From contig NZ_CP133592.1 in NCBI RefSeq assembly GCF_031312595.1, forward strand, positions 2,666,001 through 2,730,000: 64,000 nucleotides of DNA, in the 5' to 3' direction. Shown in pieces: positions 52,299 through 60,627 of this stretch. How positions within the stretch are numbered: the stretch's first letter is position 1; every line of letters starts with the position of its first letter. The position numbers were made by a program, and so were the translations under genes. Under the pieces are notes generated by a model. The model was not told where the DNA came from and searched no databases. It saw only the letters and a list, made by a program, of their open reading frames with translations. The stretch is from Methanolobus sediminis. GTDB lineage: Archaea > Halobacteriota > Methanosarcinia > Methanosarcinales > Methanosarcinaceae.

Positions 52299-52511
52299 TT
52301 TATTTTTGTTCACCGGTGAGAAATTACATCTGACCATTGCTTCCTTGAATTGCTTATTGGTGACAAAAAAGCCAACTGATGATTCTTCAAACAATGTTTT
52401 GAGAGCAAAACTTGCGTAAGTATTTTTTGAGCCTTTTTGTGGGAGTATGTTTTCCTTTATCCAATTGTCAATGGTTTTAATTTCAATATCGCTTAATTCG
52501 TAATCACCCAT
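52257..52511 (-). CDS. Small phage/ICE-like hypothetical protein
   Basis: 84 residues from ATG 52511 with a GGAG RBS. It has LSDIEIKTIDNWIKENILPQ, then YASFALKTLFEESSVGFFVT and NKLNWDFRVS. The pattern resembles small proteins of Firmicute phages and integrative elements that end in LNWxFxIS, which suggests acquisition from such an element. Function unknown. It overlaps the YkgJ gene tail-to-tail. Confidence 0.55.
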   Translation of the reverse strand: MGDYELSDIEIKTIDNWIKENILPQKGSKNTYASFALKTLFEESSVGFFVTNKQFKEAMVRCNFSPVNKNKLNWDFRVSLKSES

Positions 52512-52644
52512 TTTATTTGCTCCTGTATTTCTAACTATACGCAGATTTAGACTCTCTATATAGGCTCATGGCTTTTTTAATGTTGTTCTTTCTCTACATA
52601 ACCATGACTTGCTAAATAAAAAAAGTAAAAACCATCAACACAAA

Positions 52645-52741
52645 GTTTTATATAGAATAACATCAGTAACTGCATTCCGAGTACTCATCAGTCAACGATA
52701 CAACTCAAAACACAGACTAAACTTGATTAAGGAGGATTATC
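52645..52741 (+). promoter_or_regulatory. Promoter and strong RBS of the 2Fe-2S ferredoxin gene
   Basis: TATA-like ttttatatag at 52645-52654, a leader of about 65-70 bases, then AAGGAGGA about 5-8 bases before ATG 52742, the strongest Shine-Dalgarno in the region. High expression is expected. Confidence 0.55.
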
Positions 52742-53050
52742 ATGCAAAAACCAGAAACTCATATATTCGTTTGCGCAAGCACAAGACTAAATGGAATGGT
52801 AAAGGGCGCTTGTGAGAACAAAAAGTCACACAACCTTGTAGGAATGTTTGCTGAAGAAGTAATGGACAGAGACCTTGAAGGTGAAGTGATGGTTACTGCA
52901 ACCGGATGTGTAGGTCTTTGCGAGAAGGGACCAATAGTCATGATCTACCCACAGCAGATCTGGTATGGCGAGGTTACAGAAGGTGACATCGAGGAGATCC
53001 TTGATGCAGTAGAAGAAGGTGGAGTCGTAGACCGACTGCTCATTGATTAA
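52742..53050 (+). CDS. Thioredoxin-like [2Fe-2S] ferredoxin
   Basis: 102 residues. Cluster ligands are Cys at positions ~11 and ~24 (FVCASTRLNGMVKGAC) and the pair GCVGLCEKGP (~59-63), the pattern of NuoE/Shethna-type thioredoxin-like ferredoxins. The end YPQQIWYGEVTEGDIEEIL is typical of the family. An electron carrier with unknown partners. It has its own strong promoter/RBS and a terminator, so it is monocistronic. Confidence 0.9.
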   Translation: MQKPETHIFVCASTRLNGMVKGACENKKSHNLVGMFAEEVMDRDLEGEVMVTATGCVGLCEKGPIVMIYPQQIWYGEVTEGDIEEILDAVEEGGVVDRLLID

Positions 53051-53070
53051 AACTAAACACAAAACGTAAG

Positions 53071-53107
53071 GCGATTTATTCATTAAAACTGAATAAGTCG
53101 TTTTTAT
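53071..53107 (+). terminator. Terminator after the ferredoxin gene
   Basis: Arms cgatttattca and tgaataagtcg (one G-T pair) followed by a T-run. Confidence 0.7.
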
Positions 53108-53385
53108 TTATCTTATTCATACTTTTTCTTTCCGTTTCTTGATTTAAGCATTTTAGATCTAAATTAGATATGGAAGCTTCGTGTTCTCAGTTAACTGTAT
53201 AATCCCTGCTTATTACCATATAGATTCCTAATAAACATCTTTTAATCAATTAACACTCAAAACTGAGCAGTCTGAATATATATTTTGACGTTTGTCTCAT
53301 TTTTTACTCATAACTTTTGATTTACTCTGGTTTAACTGGCCTAAAAGACAAAAAGTTATATGTCAGGGATGCCTGTACCAAAGGT
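53108..53385. other. Intergenic region before homospermidine synthase
   Basis: AT-rich; contains TATA-like tctgaatatatat near 53275. An open frame runs back to 53317, but it lacks conservation-like sequence before the ATG at 53386. Confidence 0.35.
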
Positions 53386-54834
53386 ATGAAACCCAAATTC
53401 TCAAAGAAGGTTCTCATCATCGGTTATGGTTCAGTTTCACAGTGTACCCTGCCGCTTTTACTGGACAAACTCGATGTTCCGTTAGAAAACATTACGTTAA
53501 TAGATTTTGAAGACAAATCAAAAGCCCTGAAGAAATATACCAATCAGGGATTAACATTTGTCCGTGAAAAGATCACACCGGAAAACCTGACTCAGGTCTT
53601 ATCCAGACACATGGATAATGATGGCCTGATAATAGACCTTTCATGGAATATTGATGCCATAGACATCATTACGTGGTGTCATGAACATAACGTGTTATAC
53701 GTAAACACATCTGTAGAAGTATGGGACCCTACTGAGGATTTCCTTAATAGAAGCCTGCTGGAAAAATCCCTTTATTTACGCCAGATGAAATTACGTGAGC
53801 TTTCCCGTGACTGGAAGGACGCACCTACTGCTGTTGTAGACCACGGTGCAAATCCAGGTCTTATTACTCACTTTGTTAAGCAGGGTCTGCTGGATATTGC
53901 AGAACGCACCTGTGCTGATAAAAAAGTATCTCCTGAAGATGAAGAAGAGATCAGACAACTTGCTGAGAAAAGAGATTTTGCTCACCTTGCCCACAAACTT
54001 GGTGTCAGGGTTATTCACTGCAGTGAACGCGACACTCAGGTTGCTAACCGCGCAAAGGAAGTCGATGAGTTTGTAGGTACATGGAGCATAGAAGGACTTA
54101 GAGAAGAAGGAACAGCTCCTGTAGAAATTGCCTGGGGTACACACGAGAATAAGATGCCTCCATTGGCTCAGGTTCCGGACTTTGGCCCACAAAATGTTAT
54201 TTTCATGCCACAGATGGGTATGAACACCTGGGTAAGATCATGGATACCCGGTGAAGAGATTGTTGGTATGGTTATCCGTCATGGAGAATCATACGGTCTT
54301 TCTAAACTACTGACGGTATGGGATGAAGATAAAGCTGCATTCAGACCAACTATTCATTACGCTTACATGCCATGTCATGATACGCTTTCATCTCTCTTTG
54401 AGTTGCGTGGCCGCAACTATGAGCTCCAGTCAAAGCTCAGAATAATGACAAATGAGATCGTTTCCGGTGAAGATATATTGGGTGCGCTTCTGATGGGTCA
54501 TTCTTATAATTCATGGTGGACCGGAAGTGCATTGAGTATCGATGACACAAGGTCTCTTGCACCAGGTCAGAATGCTACAACTCTTCAGGTGGCTGCTGGT
54601 GTAGTAGCTGCCGTACTCTGGATGCTTGAGAATCCAAAAGAAGGAATCAGGACACCAGAAGATCTTCCACATGATTTTGTCCTGAATATTGCCCTGCCAT
54701 ATCTTGGTAATTTCATATCCACTCCATCAGACTGGACTCCACTTAAGAACCGTAAGGTATTCTTTAAGGAGAATCCAGCAGTGGAGCATGATTCTGATCC
54801 ATGGCAATTTGAGAACTTCCAGTTTATTGGATGA
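53386..54834 (+). CDS. hss: Homospermidine synthase
   Basis: 482 residues from ATG 53386. NAD-binding KVLIIGYGSVSQCTLPLLLD (~8-27), then DGLIIDLSWNIDAIDIITWC, NTSVEVWDP, TAVVDHGANPGLITHFVKQG, and a C-terminal AGVVAAVLWMLENPKEGI. The enzyme makes sym-homospermidine from putrescine units in an NAD-dependent reaction. The sequence is the bacterial-type Hss and not the deoxyhypusine-synthase-like plant form, so lateral transfer in the lineage is likely. Confidence 0.88.
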   Translation: MKPKFSKKVLIIGYGSVSQCTLPLLLDKLDVPLENITLIDFEDKSKALKKYTNQGLTFVREKITPENLTQVLSRHMDNDGLIIDLSWNIDAIDIITWCHEHNVLYVNTSVEVWDPTEDFLNRSLLEKSLYLRQMKLRELSRDWKDAPTAVVDHGANPGLITHFVKQGLLDIAERTCADKKVSPEDEEEIRQLAEKRDFAHLAHKLGVRVIHCSERDTQVANRAKEVDEFVGTWSIEGLREEGTAPVEIAWGTHENKMPPLAQVPDFGPQNVIFMPQMGMNTWVRSWIPGEEIVGMVIRHGESYGLSKLLTVWDEDKAAFRPTIHYAYMPCHDTLSSLFELRGRNYELQSKLRIMTNEIVSGEDILGALLMGHSYNSWWTGSALSIDDTRSLAPGQNATTLQVAAGVVAAVLWMLENPKEGIRTPEDLPHDFVLNIALPYLGNFISTPSDWTPLKNRKVFFKENPAVEHDSDPWQFENFQFIG

Positions 54835-55019
54835 TCTTAACAAAATATTGAATAAATTAATGACTGGATTCACAATTAGATGTTAAGTCTCTTTGTGAGT
54901 CCATCATGTCTACTTTTAATTTTAAGTTGTTATTTATAGTGTAAAATATACTACTTATACTAAGTAATTATTCTACAATTATTCTACAATAAATGTGGGT
55001 TTATTAAAGAGGTCTGAAA

Positions 55020-55622
55020 ATGGATTTTAATGAATTGACTATAGCAAGATATGCCAGCAGAAAATACACTGACAGGAAGATAGATGAAGAGACAATCGGG
55101 CAGATCAAGGAAATGATCAGGAACAGTCCTTCAGCTGTTAATGTTCAGCCATGGATGATCAAGATAATAGATGATGCCGAAACAAAAGAAAAACTTGCAC
55201 CGCATGTATTTGGAGGACAGACTCAGGTTCCAAGCTGTTCACACATTTTAATCTTATGTGCAAATATTGAATGGGACAGCCATATTCAGGCAAATATAGA
55301 AGGCATGAGAAAGGCACAGGTTCCGGAACAGAATATCAAATATTACCAGATGGCAGTTGATGGTATGTTTGGTCGTATATCCGATGAAGAGAGACTTGTG
55401 GAATCACAGAAAAATGTGTATATAGCAGCAGCAGCAGCCATATTTGGAGCTAAGTCACTGGGTGTTGACTCATGCATAATACAAGGATTTGATGTAGATG
55501 CTCTCAGCAAGGTTCTTGATCTGCCAGCAAATCTTACGCCCACATTGATAGTTACTCTGGGTTATGCTGCAGATAGTCCAGTTCCAAAAAGCAGACTTCC
55601 TGAAGATGAAATATTCTGTTGA
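55020..55622 (+). CDS. Nitroreductase-family FMN oxidoreductase
   Basis: 200 residues. The typical start YASRKYTDRKIDEETIGQI with Arg/Lys FMN phosphate contacts, RNSPSAVNVQPW, and the late IYIAAAAAIFGAKSLG-like region with GVDSCIIQGFD. A homodimeric NAD(P)H:FMN reductase of nitro or quinone compounds; natural substrate unknown. RBS gaggtctgaaaATGG at 55010-55021. Monocistronic. Confidence 0.88.
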   Translation: MDFNELTIARYASRKYTDRKIDEETIGQIKEMIRNSPSAVNVQPWMIKIIDDAETKEKLAPHVFGGQTQVPSCSHILILCANIEWDSHIQANIEGMRKAQVPEQNIKYYQMAVDGMFGRISDEERLVESQKNVYIAAAAAIFGAKSLGVDSCIIQGFDVDALSKVLDLPANLTPTLIVTLGYAADSPVPKSRLPEDEIFC

Positions 55623-55700
55623 ATAAGCCATCTTCTTTTAAATATTTTATTTTTCTGTTTTTTGAATATGTAGATATTTTCATTTTGTTTATTAAGAGCT

Positions 55701-55829
55701 GCTCTGTAAAAATCCTCGATATTTGGTCGAAGATTTAAACATACAATAATTTGGAATATATTACATTATAGTTATGAAAAGTCCCTGTTTTATCATACTG
55801 ATGTTGATTTTAATGGGTTTCTACAGAGC
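55701..55829. mobile_element. MITE-like element, 129 bp
   Basis: Near-perfect 15-bp terminal inverted repeats: gctctgtaaaaatcc (55701-55715) and gggtttctacagagc (55815-55829), 13 of 15 matching. The interior is AT-rich and non-coding. A related transposase was not seen in the window. No target-site duplication is obvious. Confidence 0.5.
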
Positions 55830-56224
55830 CGAAAAATTGACAATAACTCCCACTCATCTCATACTCCATCACCCGTATAGAGAGTTTTACCCCCCACTCC
55901 CTTTCCACTCATACTCTTTTACTTTTTACGGAGGCCGAAAATGCTGCTTTTAAGATACAGAGGGAAGATATCTTGCAGCATTTCCGTGCAACCCAATTCT
56001 TTACGTTTTTCTACGGAGGAATTTCAAATGAGTTCTATATCGTATCACAGAATGGTTCTTTGTGATGTTTACTGCGTGGCAGTTTTTACCACAAACAATA
56101 CTATATTTTTTAACTATATAAATATATCTGCACTTTACTATATAATGCGCATGATAATGATGAGATGTTTGTAGTTTTATTCCATATCAGTTTTTCACTT
56201 CTACACCCTGCTGCCTGCTCATCA
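55830..56224. other. Non-coding region after the MITE-like element
   Basis: No gene supported. A 77-codon open frame at 55941-56174 has an RBS-like tacggagg but its composition is not protein-like. The motif tacggagg occurs twice (about 55927 and 56012). Confidence 0.3.
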
Positions 56225-56410
56225 ATATTGTTGGCTTCTTTGCCAATGTAAGCAACAGAATCAGCCTTACATGCTTTCTTTCAAGTATTCCTGTTTCCCC
56301 ATCAAGCTTTGATTCAGGATGATTGACATATTCTATAATTGTCCTGCTAAGTTGTTTGAAATAATGTGAACCTTGTTAATCTCTCTTGTCTCATAACTAA
56401 TGAAAGGTTC
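56225..56410 (-). pseudogene. ~150-aa family remnant (frameshifted)
   Basis: Minus-strand reading across frameshifts: EPFISYETREINKV, then HYFKQLSRTIIEYVNHPESK and LDGETGILERKH, then SVAYIGKEANNIDEQ. These match the intact copy at 57.8 kb (EFIDYSTGDI, YWKPLSDVFLDYIDHPEAK, GDIGVLQRRH and CMYIGKEANKVEMQ). Two or more frameshifts. Confidence 0.75.
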
Positions 56411-56557
56411 TGTTTGACTGATATGGGATTGTTTGATGTCAATGAGCTTGAATTAATCAGTCATATTGAAGGATGAAAACCATGAATAGGTACACTTATA
56501 GGGTTAGGGAGCAAATTAAGCTATACATTTCGTCAGTGAAAATCAGGAAGGATTGAT

Positions 56558-57046
56558 ATGACCGAACGTCAGGTTGAAAGTGTGATAATCGAAATTCCTC
56601 AAGGAAGCCGTAACAAATACGAGTATGATAAAGAAAAGAAAATGATAAAATTCGACAGGATGCTTTATTCTTCAATGGTATATCCCTGCGAATATGGTTT
56701 TTTCCCCGATACCCTGGCACTTGACGGTGATCCTCTGGATGCCATGGTCATGACATGGGAACCCACGTTTCCCGGATGCATGATAGATGTTCATCCTGTT
56801 GCATTGTTTGATATGGAGGACGATAAAGGAAGGGATGAAAAGATACTCTGTGTTCCTGAGACTGATCCTTTGTGGAACTATATTGAAACGATCGAACAGG
56901 TTCCTCCTCATTTGTTAAAAGAGATCACTCATTTTTTCGGGACTTATAAGAATCTGGAGGACAAGCATGTGAAGATAATTGGCTGGAAAGGTCTGGAGGA
57001 AGCAGTCCATACACTTCAGGAAGCAAAATCCCGATATATCGAGTAA
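56558..57046 (+). CDS. ppa: Inorganic pyrophosphatase (family I)
   Basis: 162 residues with the family signature DGDPLDAMVM (~57-66), the N-terminal IEIPQGSRNKYEYDKEK and the basic LEDKHVKIIGWKG near the end. It hydrolyses cytosolic pyrophosphate to drive biosynthesis. RBS caGGAAGGattgatATG. Monocistronic, flanked by remnants on its left. Confidence 0.93.
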   Translation: MTERQVESVIIEIPQGSRNKYEYDKEKKMIKFDRMLYSSMVYPCEYGFFPDTLALDGDPLDAMVMTWEPTFPGCMIDVHPVALFDMEDDKGRDEKILCVPETDPLWNYIETIEQVPPHLLKEITHFFGTYKNLEDKHVKIIGWKGLEEAVHTLQEAKSRYIE

Positions 57047-57072
57047 ATGAAATGATATTTACGCTCTTAGTG

Positions 57073-57660
57073 TCATTTTAACTTTCGCTTTTCACCGAGT
57101 AATTTTTCTTTGTTGGGTCGGGTGTCATCTAATAAAAAATCTGCCCAATTAAGTCCAAGTTTATCGGTGTTTTCTTCCCAATATAACAAACGGTCATAAT
57201 AATAATCTATCTTTTCCGTGACAGGTTTTGGGAAGTCATCTTTTCCGTATTTTAAGACTATTGCTGTCAATTCATAAAAGGACAAACCCAAAGCATGTGT
57301 TTCTACATGCACGGTGGCTCCGGCATGACCAATTGCATGACACAAAGCACCATATTCGCTGTCATTGATCTCTTTTGCTACAGCATGTGAATCTAAAATT
57401 GCCTTTTTTGCAATAGGCATTTTAACTTTGCCCCTTGCCCAATCCTCACAAAGTTCTAAACAGATTCTTGGTCTGTGTTCATCAGGATACTTTGCTTCAA
57501 ACTGCTCCAAAGGTGCTTTTGCACAATCCAATGCCCACATTACAATGGTTCGGTGATTTTGTAGTTGAATTAATTTAATCAAATCTTGTAAGCATTGACT
57601 GTCGCGAGAAAACAATATTTTATTTTTCTTCTTTAATTTGATCTCTACATCTGAAAACAT
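57073..57660 (-). CDS. Imm5-like putative immunity protein
   Basis: 195 residues, helical. It matches the Imm-5-like pattern: MWALDCAKAPLEQFEAKYPD, RPRICLELCEDWARGKVKMP, a run of SHAVAKEINDSEYGALCHAI, and GHAGATVHVETHALG. In bacteria this domain is predicted to protect against polymorphic toxins. No toxin gene is adjacent; it may be an orphan immunity gene retained after horizontal gain. Family assignment from memory of motifs. Confidence 0.65.
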   Translation of the reverse strand: MFSDVEIKLKKKNKILFSRDSQCLQDLIKLIQLQNHRTIVMWALDCAKAPLEQFEAKYPDEHRPRICLELCEDWARGKVKMPIAKKAILDSHAVAKEINDSEYGALCHAIGHAGATVHVETHALGLSFYELTAIVLKYGKDDFPKPVTEKIDYYYDRLLYWEENTDKLGLNWADFLLDDTRPNKEKLLGEKRKLK

Positions 57661-57792
57661 AGTCTAAATCCCACTAAGAAGTGAATATATATTTGATTGA
57701 CGATTTAAAAAATAATTTATTTTGTTTAATGTTCAATAAAATCTACAGTGTATGTCTAATCAGTTCTAAGAGATATTGTTTGTTCAGAAGAG

Positions 57793-58242
57793 ATGATCAA
57801 AACTGTTGTTCCTTACAACAAGAATCCACAGGTTGCTATTGAGCAGGAGTTCATAGATTACAGTACAGGCGATATTCTTAAAGGAAGGCAATATTGGAAG
57901 CCACTAAGTGATGTATTTCTAGATTACATAGATCATCCTGAAGCTAAGTTTGAAGGAGATATAGGAGTACTGCAAAGGAGACATCTTACTCCTACTGGAT
58001 GCATGTATATTGGTAAGGAAGCCAATAAGGTTGAAATGCAGGAACTTGAGAGCAATACTATTGAGACCTATCCTGATATTGAAAAAATAAGAGAGTATGT
58101 ACTCAACATTACTCCTGCTGAAGCTAGGAAAATAGGAATTAAATATAGGAGTACTCTTAAAAAATTGAAGGAAAGGGTGCAAGAAGAGGATTTTAACTTG
58201 AATACGAAGGAGATGAGAAAAGTATTGGAAAGTTTAGCTTGA
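57793..58242 (+). CDS. Unrecognised ~150-aa family, full-length copy 2
   Basis: 149 residues. The same core as copy 1: EFIDYSTGDILKGRQYWKPL, LDYIDHPEAKFEGDIGVLQR, then YIGKEANKVEMQELE and the tail AEARKIGIKYRSTLKKLKER. The N-terminus differs (IKTVVPYNKNPQVAIEQ versus IRVVYIPAIEK). The frame is intact with no strong RBS. It lies 4 bases from the end of the convergent PD-(D/E)XK nuclease gene. Confidence 0.6.
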   Translation: MIKTVVPYNKNPQVAIEQEFIDYSTGDILKGRQYWKPLSDVFLDYIDHPEAKFEGDIGVLQRRHLTPTGCMYIGKEANKVEMQELESNTIETYPDIEKIREYVLNITPAEARKIGIKYRSTLKKLKERVQEEDFNLNTKEMRKVLESLA

Positions 58243-58246
58243 TAAA

Positions 58247-59335
58247 TTAAACAAGCCATTTCAAATGTGGATAAGTGGCTTTAATCTCTTCCAATTCCTC
58301 TAATAAGTATAAGAAATAATTCTGAATAGCTTCAATGTGATCTTCTTGATTGAGGAAATAATCAATACTTTTTGATTGATAAATCCCCGCCCAGTTTCTT
58401 GTTTCGTTAAGGTTGAAACTACTCCATTTGTCAGAATTGGAAACTATTTGTTTCATTACTTTCATTATTTCGTTTCTTTCTAAAGCATTAGGCGAAACGT
58501 TTATTGATAAACTAACTTCTGGATAGGAGTCAATCTTTGAGTTATTCATTGAATATCCCATTACAATGTCAAATTTATCTTTTTGTATCTGAAAATAAAC
58601 ATACCTGTCTTGTTCTTTCAGTTGGTTTAAAGCTGTAGAATGTTGTGGTTTGTTCCCACCGACAATGCTTATAAACTTATCAATAACTGCTCCACTCATT
58701 GTTTCTTCCATCATTCTTCTCACACGTGGGAAGTTTGCTATTGTTAAAATATCAATGCTTGTAAATCGGTTGCTTCCTGACAAACCATTCTCCTCCATGA
58801 ATTCCAATGTTTCAGTAATTAATATATTAGATATATTTTCATTAAATACTGATAAAAACTGATAAATTTGATTCCATCTAAATTGCTTAAACGTTAGGCT
58901 AGTACAATCTTTACAATTCTTGAAAATATGATCTTGGTCTTTTACATCAAAATCTCTTGTTATGTAAATTAGAGATTTTTTATTAATGTTTTTTATAGAA
59001 TCTAAATGTTCTGCATATCTCTGCAATTGATTCTGACCTTCTTCAGACCCTATTTTACATTCTATGAAGATAAGTTCATTTTCAACATCATTTGATAATT
59101 CAATAAAAATATCAGGTCTACTTCCTGAAAAATGAGTATCTAATGCTCCAAATGATTCTTGTGTACTTACAAAAAAATCATTGAAACAAATGTTAGATAT
59201 GTTGAAATCCTGAATCCATTTTGAAAGCAAATCACTATCTGATTTTAGCAAATATGTAAAAATTTCAGTAAAAAAGTCTTCTAAAGGAATTTGATTTGGA
59301 TTCAGCTTTAATAAATTTGTAAAAAGTGACATCAA
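58247..59335 (-). CDS. PD-(D/E)XK nuclease-family protein
   Basis: 362 residues. The nuclease core is GSRPDIFIEL (Asp ~75), 12 residues later LIFIECKIGSEEGQNQLQRY (Glu-x-Lys ~92-94), with Gln and Tyr helix motif IV-like, as in the PD-(D/E)XK_4 group. The C-terminal ~200 residues are unrelated (LIYITRDFD; NFPRVRRMMEET). Such proteins are often restriction or phage-defence nucleases; no methylase partner is in view. Composition is lower in GC than neighbours, which fits recent acquisition. Confidence 0.75.
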   Translation of the reverse strand: MMSLFTNLLKLNPNQIPLEDFFTEIFTYLLKSDSDLLSKWIQDFNISNICFNDFFVSTQESFGALDTHFSGSRPDIFIELSNDVENELIFIECKIGSEEGQNQLQRYAEHLDSIKNINKKSLIYITRDFDVKDQDHIFKNCKDCTSLTFKQFRWNQIYQFLSVFNENISNILITETLEFMEENGLSGSNRFTSIDILTIANFPRVRRMMEETMSGAVIDKFISIVGGNKPQHSTALNQLKEQDRYVYFQIQKDKFDIVMGYSMNNSKIDSYPEVSLSINVSPNALERNEIMKVMKQIVSNSDKWSSFNLNETRNWAGIYQSKSIDYFLNQEDHIEAIQNYFLYLLEELEEIKATYPHLKWLV

Positions 59336-59626
59336 TTAACCTATTAAATATTTTCTACATATTTCATACTAAAAAGATTCCTTACATTATAATGTTATGT
59401 ATATGTTCTGATTTTGGATTTTTAATTTTACCCATAAAGAGTATGGTATCACTCATTCAGTGGAATGAGAATGCTGCAAATATATAAGTTAAATACACTT
59501 TACATAATGCAGAGAAAAAAATAAATATCACCATTTAAGAATATTAGTGATAAATAGTATAGCAACCAAAAAATGTTTATTCAACTATATTTGTAAATAA
59601 GTTAAAGATAGTGATGAGGTATTCTT

Positions 59627-59983
59627 ATGATTTTTGATGAAATAACGCTCCGGTTAAAAGAAGGTACTACTATTCCTAAACCAGAAGCAAAAGAAGCATT
59701 CAAAATTAAAGGGTTAGGAAAAAGAAGAGAGGAAAAGGCTCTTATTTATTACATTCCAAATCACAAAAATCCAGATAAGCCTTATCAAAAAGGTATCACT
59801 GCGTCAGAGTTTGAGACTGCATATCAACAAATAACTAATAATGGCGAGTTCAGTAGAACTTGGTTTAATGAAAATTTGTCTGAATGTGCAAACGAAGGAG
59901 GATGTAACTTCACAACCATTGGTGGGATTTTTGAGCTTTTGGATTTAGCAGAGTATAAACCTGGGAAGTATGTGAAGAAATAA
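59627..59983 (+). CDS. Hypothetical protein, 118 aa
   Basis: A basic N-terminal half (KIKGLGKRREEKALIYYIPN) and a Cys pair in SECANEGGCNFTTIGGIFEL. RBS is weak (gatGAGGtattcttATG). I do not recognise the family; it may belong with the nuclease gene as part of an accessory island. Confidence 0.5.
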   Translation: MIFDEITLRLKEGTTIPKPEAKEAFKIKGLGKRREEKALIYYIPNHKNPDKPYQKGITASEFETAYQQITNNGEFSRTWFNENLSECANEGGCNFTTIGGIFELLDLAEYKPGKYVKK

Positions 59984-60353
59984 AATTAGTATTGTAGATA
60001 GAGCAATTTATTCTATATTCAATAATAATTCTATTATTTATCAGTTCTTTCTTTGATTAAATGTAATTGAGATTTACCAGAGTTATTTAAAATCTGCATA
60101 TTTGTGGATTCTCTGGAAAAGTAATATTTTTGTTTCCTGCAAAAACACCGTACACTTTTTAAAAAACACTAAAAATTGACACTAAAAAATAGCGTACACT
60201 TTTTTCGCCTTGTATATATCCCTATTTTAATGTGCGAAAGGTAAAATTAGAACCAATTTGTTCAGTAAGCATCTTAAACGAGTTCTCTCTACAACCGTTC
60301 ACAGAGGATCAAAACTATCAGACGTACAAAACATCAGTATGTCAAACAAAACT
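59984..60353. other. Intergenic region with 31-bp exact repeat copy 2
   Basis: The repeat at 60192-60222 equals 35150-35180. A shorter relative (cgtacacttttt) lies at 60149-60160. On the minus strand the stretch reads GYIQGEKSVRYFLVSIFSVF, a lost coding fragment. No gene. Confidence 0.5.
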
Positions 60354-60497
60354 CTACTGTACAGGTTCTAGAGCTAAATAACCTTGTACTTTTATGATAT
60401 TGAACTTCTGACCTTTCTTGAAACCTTCATACTCGATCAGATTTTTTGGTATGGTAGGTCTGTACTGACCATTATACTTTTGCAGTGTAGTTGTCAT
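60354..60497 (-). CDS. Short AbrB-like (swapped-hairpin) protein
   Basis: 47 residues from ATG 60497 with GGGTGA about 6 bases upstream. The sequence QYRPTIPKNLIEYEGFKKGQ then KFNIIKVQGYLALEPVQ has the AbrB/SpoVT pattern of type II antitoxins and small archaeal regulators (R-x-TIPK...GxKxG). No toxin partner is visible, so it may act alone. The 7-bp tandem repeats at 60525-60559 lie in its likely promoter region. Confidence 0.65.
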   Translation of the reverse strand: MTTTLQKYNGQYRPTIPKNLIEYEGFKKGQKFNIIKVQGYLALEPVQ

Positions 60498-60524
60498 AAA
60501 ATCACCCAGGTAAGCTATTTGCTG

Positions 60525-60559
60525 CATAAATCATAAATCATAAATCATAAATCATAAAT
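60525..60559. repeat. Heptanucleotide repeat, 5 x cataaat
   Basis: Five perfect copies of cataaat in a row. On the minus strand the tract begins 28 bases upstream of the AbrB-like start codon. On the + strand it lies about 70 bases before the SUMF1-like start. A length change would shift promoter spacing. Confidence 0.85.
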
Positions 60560-60627
60560 CAGAAGTTAAAGATATCTTTATTGTTGAATAATAATTCATC
60601 AAAAATCAAACGAATGGCTGCCAAACA

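Noticed and set aside
55941-56174. 77-codon ORF with an RBS-like tacggagg
   Set aside because: Composition is not protein-like (many rare residue runs) and no helix or domain pattern is seen; kept only as non-coding.
30700-60600. CRISPR array near cas1
   Set aside because: No regularly spaced 24-40-bp repeats were found on either strand. The gtctcc words are too short and irregular, and the heptamer repeat has no spacers.
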